Source of the DNA: Apoda limacodes
Taxonomy: Eukaryota > Arthropoda > Insecta > Lepidoptera > Limacodidae
DNA length: 64,000 bases
Reading direction: 5' to 3'
Assembly: GCA_946406115.1 (NCBI GenBank)
Contig: OX291562.1
Location: 11,748,001 to 11,812,000 of the forward strand
The notes under the pieces are model-generated. The model was not told where the DNA came from, did no database searches, and saw only the letters and a program-made list of their open reading frames with translations. The number at the start of each line of letters is the position of its first letter. Positions within the stretch are counted from its first letter, which is position 1. Shown here one piece after another: positions 33,160 to 44,737 of this stretch. Made by a program: the position numbers and the translations under genes.

Positions 33160-34610
33160 TGAGTGCAAAAGAGGTATGCCAGATTTTTTGTATACAGTTT
33201 GTGTTCCTTACAATTGCACTTGTTTGTATAGAATTGGATATTTGAAAATTAACCAGTCTACCTACCCTACCCTGACTGACTAATATTTTATCTAATGAAG
33301 TGAAAATACTAAATCATCTTGAATTTATAACATTTTTCTTTTTTTTTATTGTATAAATTTTATCCTGAATTTTGTGTTGCTTGTTCTCGGTTTTGGCACT
33401 GCTAAATTGACATAAATATAAAGATTCTCGTTATATTTATAATTTTAATTAACAATTCAATTATTCGATTATTTTGCATAGATGGTATTCATATTATTCA
33501 AATAGTAAAATCGAAATAACGAAAGATTTGGACATACTTACATACATACATCATAAAAAATTACCCTTCTAAAAACTAAAGTTGCTACGTAAAGGAATAG
33601 TCTGCTGTAGCTGCATCACCTACGGAAACTCATTTTGATTCAAAGACTTGCATTGGATTGGATACTTACCACTAAAAATTCTGAAACAATCACAATCAGA
33701 GCTTTATAAAATTCTCCACTTATATTGTTTTGCACAAAATTGTTTAAGAAGTTATTCATATTAATGCAATTGTTCTTACTCTACGGAACCCTAACTTAAT
33801 TAGTGTACGGAACGAAATACGCTTGGCCGTTTTGTTTTTTTAAAACAATAGTTATTTAAATTTGGTTATAAGACGTGTTCCAAAATAATATACTTTGATA
33901 TTTTGAAATAAGAATTTTTTTATTTTTATTATCATGTTAATTTTACAATAACTACAAGTTTAAAAATATTAGATATAAAAATATAACTTTTCAATAATGT
34001 AAATAATTATTTGTATACCTATGATATAGTATATTTTACACTGGCATAATTTCTAATTTAAAATATTATCGGCACTGCATGCGAATTCAGATTTTTTGTC
34101 GACATCCCTTACTAAAGGAAGAATTTTCAATTAATAAGAGCATATTCGTCTACCTATGCATATTCGTCTACGGATTCCATTTATCGCCTTTTTACATTTT
34201 TGATCCATGTCTATTTATTTTAAGGTCACTTGAAATCTTGTTAACAATGTAAAGACAAAAGTGTTTTAGTTTAAACATAACCAAAGTAATTATAGATGTA
34301 ATCGATATGAATCGAGATCCAACTTACAACACCATAAAGTGGGCAAAATGTTAAAGATACCAGTTTTATTGATTTAAGACCAAAAGTTAGAATAAAATAA
34401 AAATTGCAAATAACGTTAAAAAACATGTACCTATACACTTATGATTAGTGACCTTAAGTAGAATTGAGAAGGTACTTCATTCACAATTTAAGTTCATAAA
34501 ATCACAATAATACCTACCAATGGAAAACAGATACATATTTTTCTCCTATAAAATATCCAGCCGACTCGAACAACCGGGTAATATAATCGTACTATGGTTA
34601 TCAATAATTT
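33160..34610. other. AT-rich intergenic DNA
   Basis: No gene. A short fragment with TACGGAACCCTAA and CGCTTGGCCGTTTTG near 33784-33840 belongs to the dispersed repeat described at 15976. Confidence 0.45.
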
Positions 34611-34619
34611 AACAGACCA

Positions 34620-34975
34620 CAGCAGTTAGGGCTAAGGTTACTACTTTACAGTAACCCTCAAGTCTGAGGAGAGAGTTTCCTTCCCTGTCTTTGGGTCCAC
34701 CGCTTGTATAATGGGATGTGTTCTCGCACCGCTCGCCATCGACGGCAGGGAATTCATGCTCACACCTTTTAGAATCTAAATTATCACTTACAGTGCGGTT
34801 TTAGTGAAACTGCCTTTGGTTGTGGAATGAGCTCCCTGCTAATGTTTTCTCCAAGGACTGCAATGTATTTGCTGTCTGCTGTCAGTGCTACTCGGGTTAA
34901 CCCAAGTTGGGTTTATGAACGCACATCTGGCAGACGATGGACTGTTTGCCACCTTAGAGGCATTGAAAATTTTTA
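34620..34975 (+). mobile_element. 3' end fragment of the CR1/jockey-group LINE, plus strand
   Basis: Contains CGCTCGCCATCGACGGCAGG, GAATTC.TGCTCACACCTTTTAGAA, CAGTGCGGTTTTAG and TTGTGGAATGAGCTCCCTGC, the complement of sequence at 61580-61700. It ends with CTGTTTGCCACCTTAGAGGC. A third, more diverged copy of the family, in the opposite orientation. Confidence 0.75.
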
Positions 34976-35539
34976 TGAAGTTTGATTTGTGTATTTTAAA
35001 GAAAATAACAGAATATCTATAATAAAGACATCATGATAACCAGCTGCATAGCAAACCAATATGGCTAGTGGCACTGCTTCAAGACGGGCGAGATCGGCCA
35101 CTGCTATCTTTTTAATACACGTAAAATTTTAGAATGATTAATAGGTACTGTTTACAGTTACATTGTTCAACTTATTGAAATCCATCTATGTTTTTTCTTT
35201 GGAAACAATAACTAAAAAAAAATTATAAAAAGATAAGTTTACTTACCAGAACCTAAAGTAAAAAACAAAACTTCAGTAATAATTTGGCCACAATTTTGCT
35301 ACAAAAAAACAGCAAATAACCTATTTTTTAGTTTTGTCACGTGTCACGGCATCCGATGATCTGGATGATACATGTTAAGATAGCAGTATGTGAGCTACTT
35401 AAATTACACAACAAAATACTTTTTATAAGAAGTCGAAAAAAGACAAATAGATTCGTTGTAGAGTTTCCCTAGTTCCACTGTTTCCCACTTAACCCTATAC
35501 TCTTGGTGGGTTAGGGTACCTAAAAAGATAGAATTTACA

Positions 35540-35900
35540 CGATGCACGACGGTTAAAAATTCCGTTTATTGGCTCTGAAGTCACAATGGTGGTCTAGACT
35601 TGTCAACGTCAACAAAAGAATTACATTTCACAAATTGTATGAACATACATACTTAAGTTTGTGACGTCATTTGTTATCGATCGGAAATTAAATCATAGAC
35701 TTGTGACCCTTTCTATTCGATCGGTGGCATCGCTCAGCCATCGTGGAACGTCAAACGATGCGAAAGTCGCCTACAAATTAATGCAATTTCACATGCGTGT
35801 TTTTTATCCAATATTCGTTGAATTAGTAGTAGTTTGGCAGTTATAAATCACGGCTTACCCTCCATTGTGCATATTTATTATATTGTGGATAGTATTTATA
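35540..35900. repeat. Repeat related to the core of the 37-kb foldback element
   Basis: GTGACGTCATTTGTTATCGATC...TAGACTTGTGACC.TTTCTATTCGATCGGTGGCATCGCTCAGCCA matches, block by block, the centre of the element at 36.9-37.56 kb (GACGTCACTTGCTATC, TAGACTTGTTGCTTTTCTAT, ATCGCCAAGCCA). Long inverted ends are not evident here. Confidence 0.55.
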
Positions 35901-35958
35901 TGTATATATACATATAAGATAACATTATTGACAAAATATTTTTAGAGTATTTTGTTAA

Positions 35959-36838
35959 TTAGGTATTGAAATGTGAAGTATTTTGGGTATTTGTCTTTGA
36001 CACGTCTAACAACTCAGCAACGAGTGGTTTTGGATGCAAAGTTAAGTGCTCCTTGTGCAGTATTCTGTAACGCTCTATTTCAGATGCAACTGTCGGCATT
36101 TCGAGGTAACTATGTATCTCGCAATTTTTTGTAAACCAAGGGGCATTGGTTATTGCCCTCAGGATGCTATTCTGCACTTATTGGAGGCAGAGTATGTTGC
36201 TTTTGCTGGTGATACCCCAAAGCTGGATCCCGTACGTTCATATTGGTTTAAGCTCTGAGTTGTAAATTAGGAGTTTGTTGTCGAGAGATAAGACTAAATT
36301 TCTTCCCATGAGCCAGTATAGGGAGCGAAATTTGTGATTGACCCTTTTTTGTTTGATGTGGTACTTCCACGTCAGGCGCCTATCAATGTGAAAGCCAAGA
36401 TACCACACACAATCAGAATGTGGAAGCATATCGTCCGAAGCCTTACAGGGGGACAATTTCCTTTCCTCAGGGCGAAAGTTATATGGTTGGATTTAGCCAC
36501 ACTTGCGCGGAAACGCCATTTATCAAGCCACTTTTAAGTTTCATTTAGTTGTCCTTGTAAGTTAAAGCTGGCGATTGTCGGGTTATCTTCATCAGACAGG
36601 TATGCTATGTCATCAGCATATGTTGCAACGGTAATGCTGTAGCATATGGGCAAGCCAGAAGTAAAGATATTATAGAGAACTGGACCAAGAACTGAGCCTT
36701 GTGGCACTCCAGCCTCAATGTCATAGAGGCTTGATCTTGCTTCACCTTGTTTAACCTGGAATGATCGCCTAGAGAGGTAACACTCAATAACAGGTAACAT
36801 CGAATGTGGAAGTCTTTCTTTGATTTTCACCATTTAAT
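35959..36838 (-). mobile_element. Jockey-type LINE remnant, 5'-truncated
   Basis: The minus strand begins within RT (36833-36534: EAGVPQGSVLGPVLYNIFTS and TYADDIAYLSD). It continues with WYLGFHIDRRLTWKYHIKQK (36456-36238) and ends with the C-terminal part LRAITNAPWFTKNCEIH (36177-35959). Several frameshifts. It lies between two related repeats at 35.5 and 36.9 kb. Confidence 0.82.
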
Positions 36839-36891
36839 TACTTAACTAATAAAATGTTGATTATGATGTGAAATTATAACAATATTTAAAC

Positions 36892-37560
36892 ATTCAATGT
36901 AAAGGTCTTTAGGTAGGTATATTTCTTCATATCAGAGACAAGTAGGAACCGATAATACCTAATTAATACTTAAAATCTTTAAAAAAAAATTTAAACAATG
37001 TATTTCGTAATATAAAAATGCACAATAGATTTCAAGCCGCTATTTGCAATTGCAAAGCTTATCCGCAGGCGAACGCAAGTTTAATGAACATCAGTAAGGA
37101 ATTGCGTTTGTAAAGTTGTTATAGCGTCACGAAAAAAGAATGTAATCGAAGAAAATGTATGTAAAGTTGAATGACGTCACTTGCTATCAATCAAAAAAAA
37201 AATCGTAGACTTGTTGCTTTTCTATACTATCGATACCATCGCCAAGCCACTTATGAGCGCCGAAATGAAAATCGTCTATCCATTAGGTAGCCATATTGCA
37301 ACTTTACAAACGCGATTCCTATTTGATATCCGTTGAACTTGCGTTCGCCTAGAACCTGCCGATAAGCTTGGCGATAGCAAATGGTGGCTTGAAATCTATT
37401 GTGGATTTAATTGTATTTTTAAAGATTTTTAGTATTTAGTTAATTAGGTATATTATGTGATGTTTGTTTTTAATATTTGCATTATAGGTATCTATTTGTC
37501 TCTGATATGCAGAAATATACCTACCTAAATAAAGATGCTTATTAGTTACCTATATTGAAT
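36892..37560. mobile_element. Foldback element with inverted repeats of about 230 bp
   Basis: The left arm (about 36892-37125) and right arm (about 37285-37560) are imperfect reverse complements over most of their length. Landmarks: AGGTAGGTATATTTCT, ATATCAGAGACAA, CCACAATAGATTTCAAGCC / CACAATAGATTTCAAGCC, AAGCTTATC, GGCGAACGCAAGTT, GCGTTTGTAAAGTTG. The core is about 160 bp and has no open frame. It is a non-autonomous DNA element of foldback/long-TIR type. Confidence 0.82.
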
Positions 37561-38220
37561 CTTTAATTGTTGTTGTATTTTTACAAACATCATAAACAAC
37601 ATTTTGTAATTAAATTTATGAACTCTGTGTTCTAAGTATTAGGTCTAATTTAACAGGTTCATAGTAAATATACAGCCAGATTTTCGTTACTAAAAAATAA
37701 GAATGTTTTTATTTAAGTAGGTACCTAATGTTTCATAACAATATATTTAAGATAAACTAGGTACCTACAAAACAGTTATATATTCAATATAGTAATAATA
37801 GCATATTAGACTTAAATAAAAAAGGAAAAACACATTAAATAGTAGGTATAAATAATAAAACATAAGCGATATCCGATAATTGGCACTGACAATGTAGAGT
37901 TTTGCAGCTGACGTCCACGATACAGCGTTTTCCACAAATGAGGAATAAGTCTACCACTATCGTTTCGAAAACGCTCTTACTATAGCAATACTGCACGATT
38001 TTTTAATTTCTTTCCTTTTTTTCATGATTCGTGGTCCAGAAATACATTATATCAATGAAAAAGAGATATTTTATTAAAAAAAAAACACATGGGTACTTCT
38101 AAATATATGTTTTTAAACATAGTGTTTATTCAGCGGCTATTTTCGTAACACACATACATTTAGTAGTAATTTCCTACTATAGCAACAAACTTTGATTTTT
38201 TTTTTACATTTCTTGCAACA
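37561..38220. other. AT-rich intergenic DNA
   Basis: Nothing recognised. Confidence 0.45.
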
Positions 38221-38221
38221 C

Positions 38222-38420
38222 CAGGGTCGCAAGCTGCGAGAGTCGAGACTTTGCTGGGGTGGTCATTCTCCCTGGGGTGATCTTTGATGTCACGAGGCGT
38301 GATTGCGCAACCCAAGAATGATCATACCGCCAATGTACAACCCAAAAGGGGAAAGTTTGATGGGGTGGACATTGCTGATATGATCATTCTTGGGGCGAAC
38401 AATCCTGGGTTGCACATTAC
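38222..38420 (-). repeat. Repeat with internal CACCCCAGCAAA motifs, copy 2
   Basis: CTTTGCTGGGGTGGTCATTC at 38249 and ATTCTTGGGGCGAAC at 38386 are the complements of motifs in the 20-kb copy and lie in the same relative order. Further variants (CTGGGGTGATC, TGATGGGGTGGACATTGCTG, AGAATGATCAT) fill the space between. Confidence 0.6.
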
Positions 38421-40280
38421 AGTATCCCAATGAAACTAATAAAAAAAAAACAAATAAAGCAGAATAAAAAAGAATAACAAACAAAAATAATGAAATTAGA
38501 TTATGAGATGCAAGGCACTCGTTAAATAAATAAATATCCAGAAAATGGAATTGTTTAGGTCTGAACTATATTATATATTCGTTAGAAACGAATCAAGCCT
38601 TTGGTGGAACAGGTTAACAGGAGCATTTTTGGTCAAATCAGGTATATAATTTACATCTTTTGGTAAGTAAAGTGATCCCACTTTACTTAAATTTTAAGCG
38701 ATGAATAAACTTTTACGTTATAATTTATTTCCCAAAGTCTAAATGTATTAAGAGATACTTACATTCGTTTAACAGATATCTTTTATTCCATTAACTTCTT
38801 TTGTGCACGAAAGACTGTTAGGGGGTGTGTGGTAGTGCACCAAAATAAGTTCATGGCTCAAAATTTCATTCATCAAATCATCTAAAATTATGTGGAGCTT
38901 AGGGAAAGATTTATGTTACTGCATGCTGATTAATTTCTTTTACTGGTAAAATTTACCTTACCATTCAGGTGCTTTAGGTAACTATAGTTGCCCCCTATAA
39001 TGTGCCCAAAAGCAGGTGACAGTTGTTTGGCAAACATGCACAGTGCTGCAGGCTACTCTGCTTACACCACACACTCATTCAGATAATCTTAAAAATGTCA
39101 AATTTATTATTACACTACAATAGCAACACTAGCTGGTCAGAGTAACTAAAAGGAAAAATAAACAGGACTTAGAATATTTTCACATTTTTTTAATTTTTTC
39201 CGCAGCACCCTCATTTGTGCACCCCAACCCACTAGCCAATTGTTGCCAAAAAATGCTTTTCATAGATAAAAAAATACTGAGAAATAGGACTTTGAATAGC
39301 TATTATTTTACTTTGATAATGTATCATAACACCAGCTATGATACATTTGAAAAAAAATTTAATTGTTTTTTTCTAAAAAAAATGTATAACACATTAGTCA
39401 AAAATAAAATTAACTAAGAAGTTTTCACAACTTGGGCTACATGTATAAAATTAGGCTTGCAATGAATATTCAGCTACTATTCAGTATTAGGTCTATTCAG
39501 CTACTTTTAACCTTTTCTGCCAAATACTGAATATATAGGTACTATTTGACTGAATACCAAATACTTAAGATATTTTTTTGTAGTAGGATGATTGGCATAA
39601 AATAATCCTAAGAATAACGGCAGCTTGGTATTTTATACTGTCGCAAAGTGCTATTAATCAGTCTGTTAAAACCAGTCCTTTCAACTAATATATATTTACT
39701 GCCTCTCAACTGTTAAGTTCTATAATTTTGGCAAAGATGGTATTTTATAGCCTTCGGGATTATTAATATCTCACAGTTCATCATCCTTGAAGTAAGTCCT
39801 TATAGTTGAATTCTTTGTGCTTGCACAATTTCACTTTTAACCCATGACACATCCAGTAGCCTAATCAGGCTACAGACTTTGTGTGCAGGGAAAAGTCCTG
39901 GAGCCTAATAAGTCTACAGTCAACTCGGTTCTCTTTGGCATTTTTGCTAAGATGACACATGTGATTGATCAACCTAGAAATTTATTGTCAGCCAACCACA
40001 GCACTTTTTTTGTATATTATTGTATAAATTTGAATTTTCAACTAACCCACCAAGTCTGAAAAGACGTCAGCCATATTGAAATCAGTAGTATTTGTAGTTA
40101 TTTGTGTGTGGATTAAAATGTCAACATCATTTAAACGGTTAGTGTTTATACCATGTATTATACATGAAATTACTGGCAAATAAATAAAGATTCTGTCTTA
40201 CATATTTGTTTTAGGTGCACTATATATATATATAGCCTTTATTGCTGTGAAAGTTTACAAAAATATTTAAATAGTATTGA
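38421..40280. other. AT-rich intergenic DNA
   Basis: No gene seen. A repeat related to 28235 starts at about 39453. Confidence 0.45.
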
Positions 40281-40299
40281 ATTGATATATTTATATGGT

Positions 40300-41690
40300 A
40301 GTTAATTTTGTTAAAGAATTTTCATGTCCGCAATCCAGTTTTCCTTTAACAACTTGTCCTTGGACATTGTAATTGTCTGTCTTCCTATGCTTCTTTTTCC
40401 TTCTCGTGGGAGCCATTCCATTATTTGTTTAGTCCACTTCTCTGTTTTTATCCACATTAAGTGTCCTGTCCATCTCCATTGGAGTTGCTTGATAGAAGTG
40501 GTTACATTTCTGAATTTGGTGTGGTCTTTTATTTTCTGCTATCTGATTCAGTCCTTTAGCCTTTCCCCAGATGCACTTCTCTCAATGCTATTCTGGCATA
40601 CTTTTAGTTTTCCTAGCTTTTTTTTGGTAAGTGACCACATTGGGCAGGTAGACATATTCCTCTGTGTGTTCAATTTCATCTTATATGAATTGGTGTTTTT
40701 GTTGAGTTTGTCATCAGTCTTGTTTTTGATGTATTTAGCAGGACTTATCTGCTTTAGTACCCTCTTTGGTCAGCTGTTGTAACATATACTCTCCAGTTGA
40801 TTAGCACTCTCTGCGAAGATGACAATGTCGTCTGCAAACCGATATGGGTCAGTTGTTCTCTATTTATATTAATTCCTTTTCTTTTCCAATCAAAAAACAA
40901 AATCATTTCAAGAACCGCAGAGAAAAGGTTGGGGGAGATGGGTTTCTAACTTTATTTGTTCTGTGCTTTTTGAGTACACATCTTTCAGTAACCTGATATA
41001 CTTTTTGTGAGCTCCTTGCGTTTCTATTGCTGACCATATTGCCTGGTGTTCTAGACTATCTAAAGCTTTGCTTTAGTTGATAAATCCAATTTAATGTATT
41101 TTGTTGTACTCTTATATTTTTCTATTATTTGCCTGATCCTTTGGTTGGTTTTCTTCTAATGAGTTTTTTTTTCTGTCTAGGATTACTTTTGAGAAGATCT
41201 TATAAATATTCGTTATAACATTAAACTCATTGGTCTATAGTTTCCCAAATCTTCTTTATTACCTTTTTTGTATATAAGTGTTATTATGGAATGGATAAGT
41301 GTTATCGTCCAGTCCGATGGTATGATTTTGGTATGAAGGGTATTGTTAATTATTTCTGTTGGTACTTGGGCTGATTCATCAATGGTTGCTTTAAGCCTTT
41401 CATTGAGTATATAGTCATTGAGTATTTCTGTGTTGTGATGGGTCTTCTGTTTCTGATATGAGAATAGGTGGCACATGTTCTTTAGTTTCATTTTCATTTT
41501 CTGCTGCTTTTTCATTGGTTTTATGGTGCTACTCCTGGATAGATTTTTGTAAAATTAAGAATTTCTTTTCTATTCCTGGTCTGTGATTCTGGCATTCATT
41601 GTTTTTAGAATGAGAGGTCTTTCAAGGCCTTTCTTATTCCTCCTGTTCTTTCAATAATGCCCTATAAAACCTTAATAAAAACATTTAAAA
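40300..41690 (-). mobile_element. RTE-type LINE remnant
   Basis: The minus strand carries RT finger sequence (IIPSDWTITLIHSIITLIYKK, NKEDLGNYRPMS; about 41340-41213), the YADD region as FADDIVIFAES near 40820, and a C-terminal region with WTGHLMW near 40470. Many stops. The long plus-strand open frame at 40324-40782 is antisense to it. Confidence 0.8.
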
Positions 41691-41889
41691 TTTTACTATG
41701 ACGCAATAATACACAATTATTTTGTTGGTTTTTTTTTTTTTTATATGATCTGCAATCGGCTCTCAGCCCTAATCAGATGGGTCCAAGATTTCATATTTGT
41801 AGGTGGCATTCCTTTGAGTGAGTTTATTATCTTTGGTCTAGGTCCAGTATTTGCCATCTTTTCACGCGTGTTATATTGTCATTTGTGTT

Positions 41890-44190
41890 TACTAGGCTTT
41901 TGCCAATTCATTTATGTGTGACCTTAGTCTTTCTTTGTATCTCTTACGATTATTGCTGACTTATTCCTTGACAATAGGCATCTCAAGATATTTGTATATT
42001 TCCACATTTCGCACAAACCAGTGGGAGCTGGAGATAGTTCTTAAAGCGTTATTCTGGAATCTTTGAAGGATCTCAACGTTGGAGTTGCTTGCAGAGCCCC
42101 AAAGTTCTATTCCGTAGGTCCAAATAGGCTTTATGACAGTTTTATAGACCAGAAGTTTATTAGTAAGCAAAAGTGGAGATTGACGTCCTAATAGCCAATT
42201 CAGTGATTGGAATTGTAAGTTTGCTTCTTTTAGCTTTGATGTGATTTGCCCAGGTCAGTCTTCTATCTAGATGCAGGCCTAGATACTTTACATTGCTTTC
42301 ACTTTTCAATATTTTGTTTTCTATGCAAACTGGCGGCCAGTCACCTTTACGAAGTGTAAATGTTACCTGTCTTGATTTGCTTACGCTAGGTTTGATTCTC
42401 CACTTCTGTAGCCAGGCATCTACTTTATTGATATTGCAGTTTTAATGATGCATTGTTTGGGTCTCTGTCGCTTGCAAGGCACACTGTGTCATCTGCATAT
42501 GTCGCCATTGTCACACCTTTCGTTTTAGGCAGGTCTGCAGTGTATATGAAGTACAGCACTGGACCAAGGACTGATCCCTGTGGTACTGAAGCAGTGATGT
42601 TATACAGCTTCGAATAATCTTCTCCACACTTTACTTGAAATTGTCTTTCTTGTAAGTAGGATTTTAGGATTATGAAGAATGACTTTGGTAGTAGGGTCTT
42701 TATTTTGAATAGAAGTCCTTTGTGCCAAATTTTGTCGAAAGCTTGTTGTATGTCGATAAATGCAGCAGAGCAGTATTCTACAGGGATTGTGTGATCTTGT
42801 GTGCTACTTGATGCACTTGTTCGACTGTTAAGTGTCTCTCCCGGAATCCAAATTGGTGGTCAGGTATGATCTTGTCTTCTTCAAGTAGAGGTTTTAGTCA
42901 CTATAGAAAGATTTTTTCAAATACCTTGGACAGAATAGGGAGAAGGCTTATTGGCCTATATGAGCCAAGGATCTGATGGTGGTTTCCTGGGTTTTGCGAT
43001 CATGCAGATTTGTGATATTTTTCACAGTTTTGGGTAGTACTGTATTCTGAGAATTGCATTAAACAGCATAGTTAAGAGGACAAGAACCTTTTTGGGCAGT
43101 TTTTTTAGTACCTCACATGTTATTAGGTCAAAACCAGGTGCTTTTTTGTTTTCAAAGGACTGTAGTGTACGTAAAAGTTCTCTCCGGGTGACTGGACAAG
43201 GGGTGGGGATAGTTGCTGGTCACTATTAACAATTTCATCTACTTCTTTCTCAAAGTCCTCCATGGAGGACTGGTTTGGAGTAAATACAGCACAAAGATGT
43301 TCTGCAAAAGTTCAGCTTTCTCGCTTGAACTCCTGGCCCAGGGGTCGATAGAAGATTTCTTATTGGTGGGATATGCTTTTGGGGTCTTTTGAAGTTTTTA
43401 GTTATTTTCCATATGGAGTAGTTGTCTTTTTTGTACGCGACATTCCAACAAAAATATCTAGTCTCTCACTAGATATTTTTTGTTGGAATGTCGCGTTTAC
43501 ATTTTCTTTTATTAACTCTTGTTCTGAGATTCTGTTGTATTTTTTTCTATCTGTATCTGATCTTGTCAAGTGAAGTTGTCTTCTTTGTTTTCTCTTCTCT
43601 TGGAGCTTTTCCCGTATGTTTAATAGAATATTGTTTTTATTTTTAACACAGTAGTTTAGCGTTGGAGTGGAGATTCGTAATGTAAAATGATGCCTCATCT
43701 ATATCTTCTTTTGAGCTTCACCTTTAGGTCAACCTCGTCCTTCAAGTATTCAGCAAATGCGTTCCAGTCTGTTTTGTGGTTGTATAGTGTTTTTGCTCTG
43801 TTTGTATTGGTAAGACACTAAGTGTTGCTATGATGGGCGTGTGATCCGAGACAGAATCGAGTGAAGACTCAACATCGAAGTACACATAGTCCCTTTGTTA
43901 TGAAGAAGTCTAAAAGATCAGGGACTCTGTTTACGTCCGTCGGCCAGTAGGTTGGTTCTCCTATTCGTAGGACTATTAGATTATGTTAATCAACACTTTT
44001 TTTCAGTTCGCGTCCATCGTGGTTGTCAACCGTGATCCCCAGCAAGTGTTCTTGCAGTTCCAGTTTCCTCCACTTATGAATTTATTTCCCTGAGTACGGA
44101 AGTAGCTGTTAAACATATCCTGTTTTAAATTGTGTTTTGGCGGGCAATAAATAGCGTTAACATTAATTGGTTGAATATAATTCATTTGTT
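41890..44190 (-). mobile_element. Jockey-type LINE remnant, most of its length
   Basis: The minus strand begins with the endonuclease segment NAIYCPPKHN...FISGGNWNCKNTCWGS (44185-44003) and continues with a pre-RT region (43698-43402). RT motifs follow around 42.5-43.0 kb (VPQGS-like and YADD near 42.5 kb), and it ends with VIKPIWTYGIELWGSASNSN and LRTISSSHWFVRN (42170-41961). Broken throughout. It contains a 60-bp near-perfect hairpin at 43436-43495. Confidence 0.82.
43436..43495. repeat. 27-bp inverted duplication (hairpin) in the LINE
   Basis: Left arm 43436-43462 and right arm 43468-43495 are reverse complements with one extra T in the right arm; the loop is CTCTC. Both arms carry ACTAGATATTTTT and GGAATGTCGCG in opposite orientation. 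Confidence 0.9.
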
Positions 44191-44363
44191 CAAACTGTTA
44201 CAAGAAATAGATAAGTTTGTAACAAATTTAATTAGAAAATTAAAATAAATTTAGTAAAATTCGTACTTTTATTAAACCAGTGCGCAATATTTTGTTAAAA
44301 ACTTAATGCCATGACAGTTTGCTGGCATGCAATTGCCAATTTTCAACTTTGTATTTTTTCCAG

Positions 44364-44737
44364 CATGGGACCTTTCAGATATTGAAGACATAGAATGCTT
44401 AGGCATCACAGAAGGTATAATCGGCAAAGTTGAACACTCAAATGTTTATGAACCTCGTCTAATAATAATTAAAGAGAGTGTACCAGTAGGCCAAATCTAC
44501 TTCCATCACACTGTATATAAAGTCAAATCAATATGTATGTTAAACTTGGGAATAGCAAACCAAGAGGTATCATTAGCTCCATGCACAAAACACGGATCAA
44601 ATCAAGTCAATTCCAGTAGAACAATGAAGAAAACTTCTCGGTTATTTGAAAATTCAGCATTTCTGAACAAAACTGTGGGTGCTGTTACCAAAGTTAGTAA
44701 TACTATTAAAAGTACAACACAAAATGCCGCTACACAA
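44364..44737 (+). CDS. INPP5F: Sac2 exon A: N-terminal Sac segment
   Basis: Acceptor TTTTTTCCAG, donor CACAA|GTAAGT. Encodes CLGITEGIIGKVEH, matching the CLGLVEGVIGKI block of vertebrate Sac2, then a Ser/Thr/Lys-rich stretch. Its first two bases finish a codon from an upstream exon I could not find. Confidence 0.88.

Noticed and set aside
40324..40782. Longest plus-strand open frame in the middle region (152 codons), hydrophobic
   Set aside because: Antisense to RTE-type LINE coding sequence on the minus strand; it has no motif of its own.
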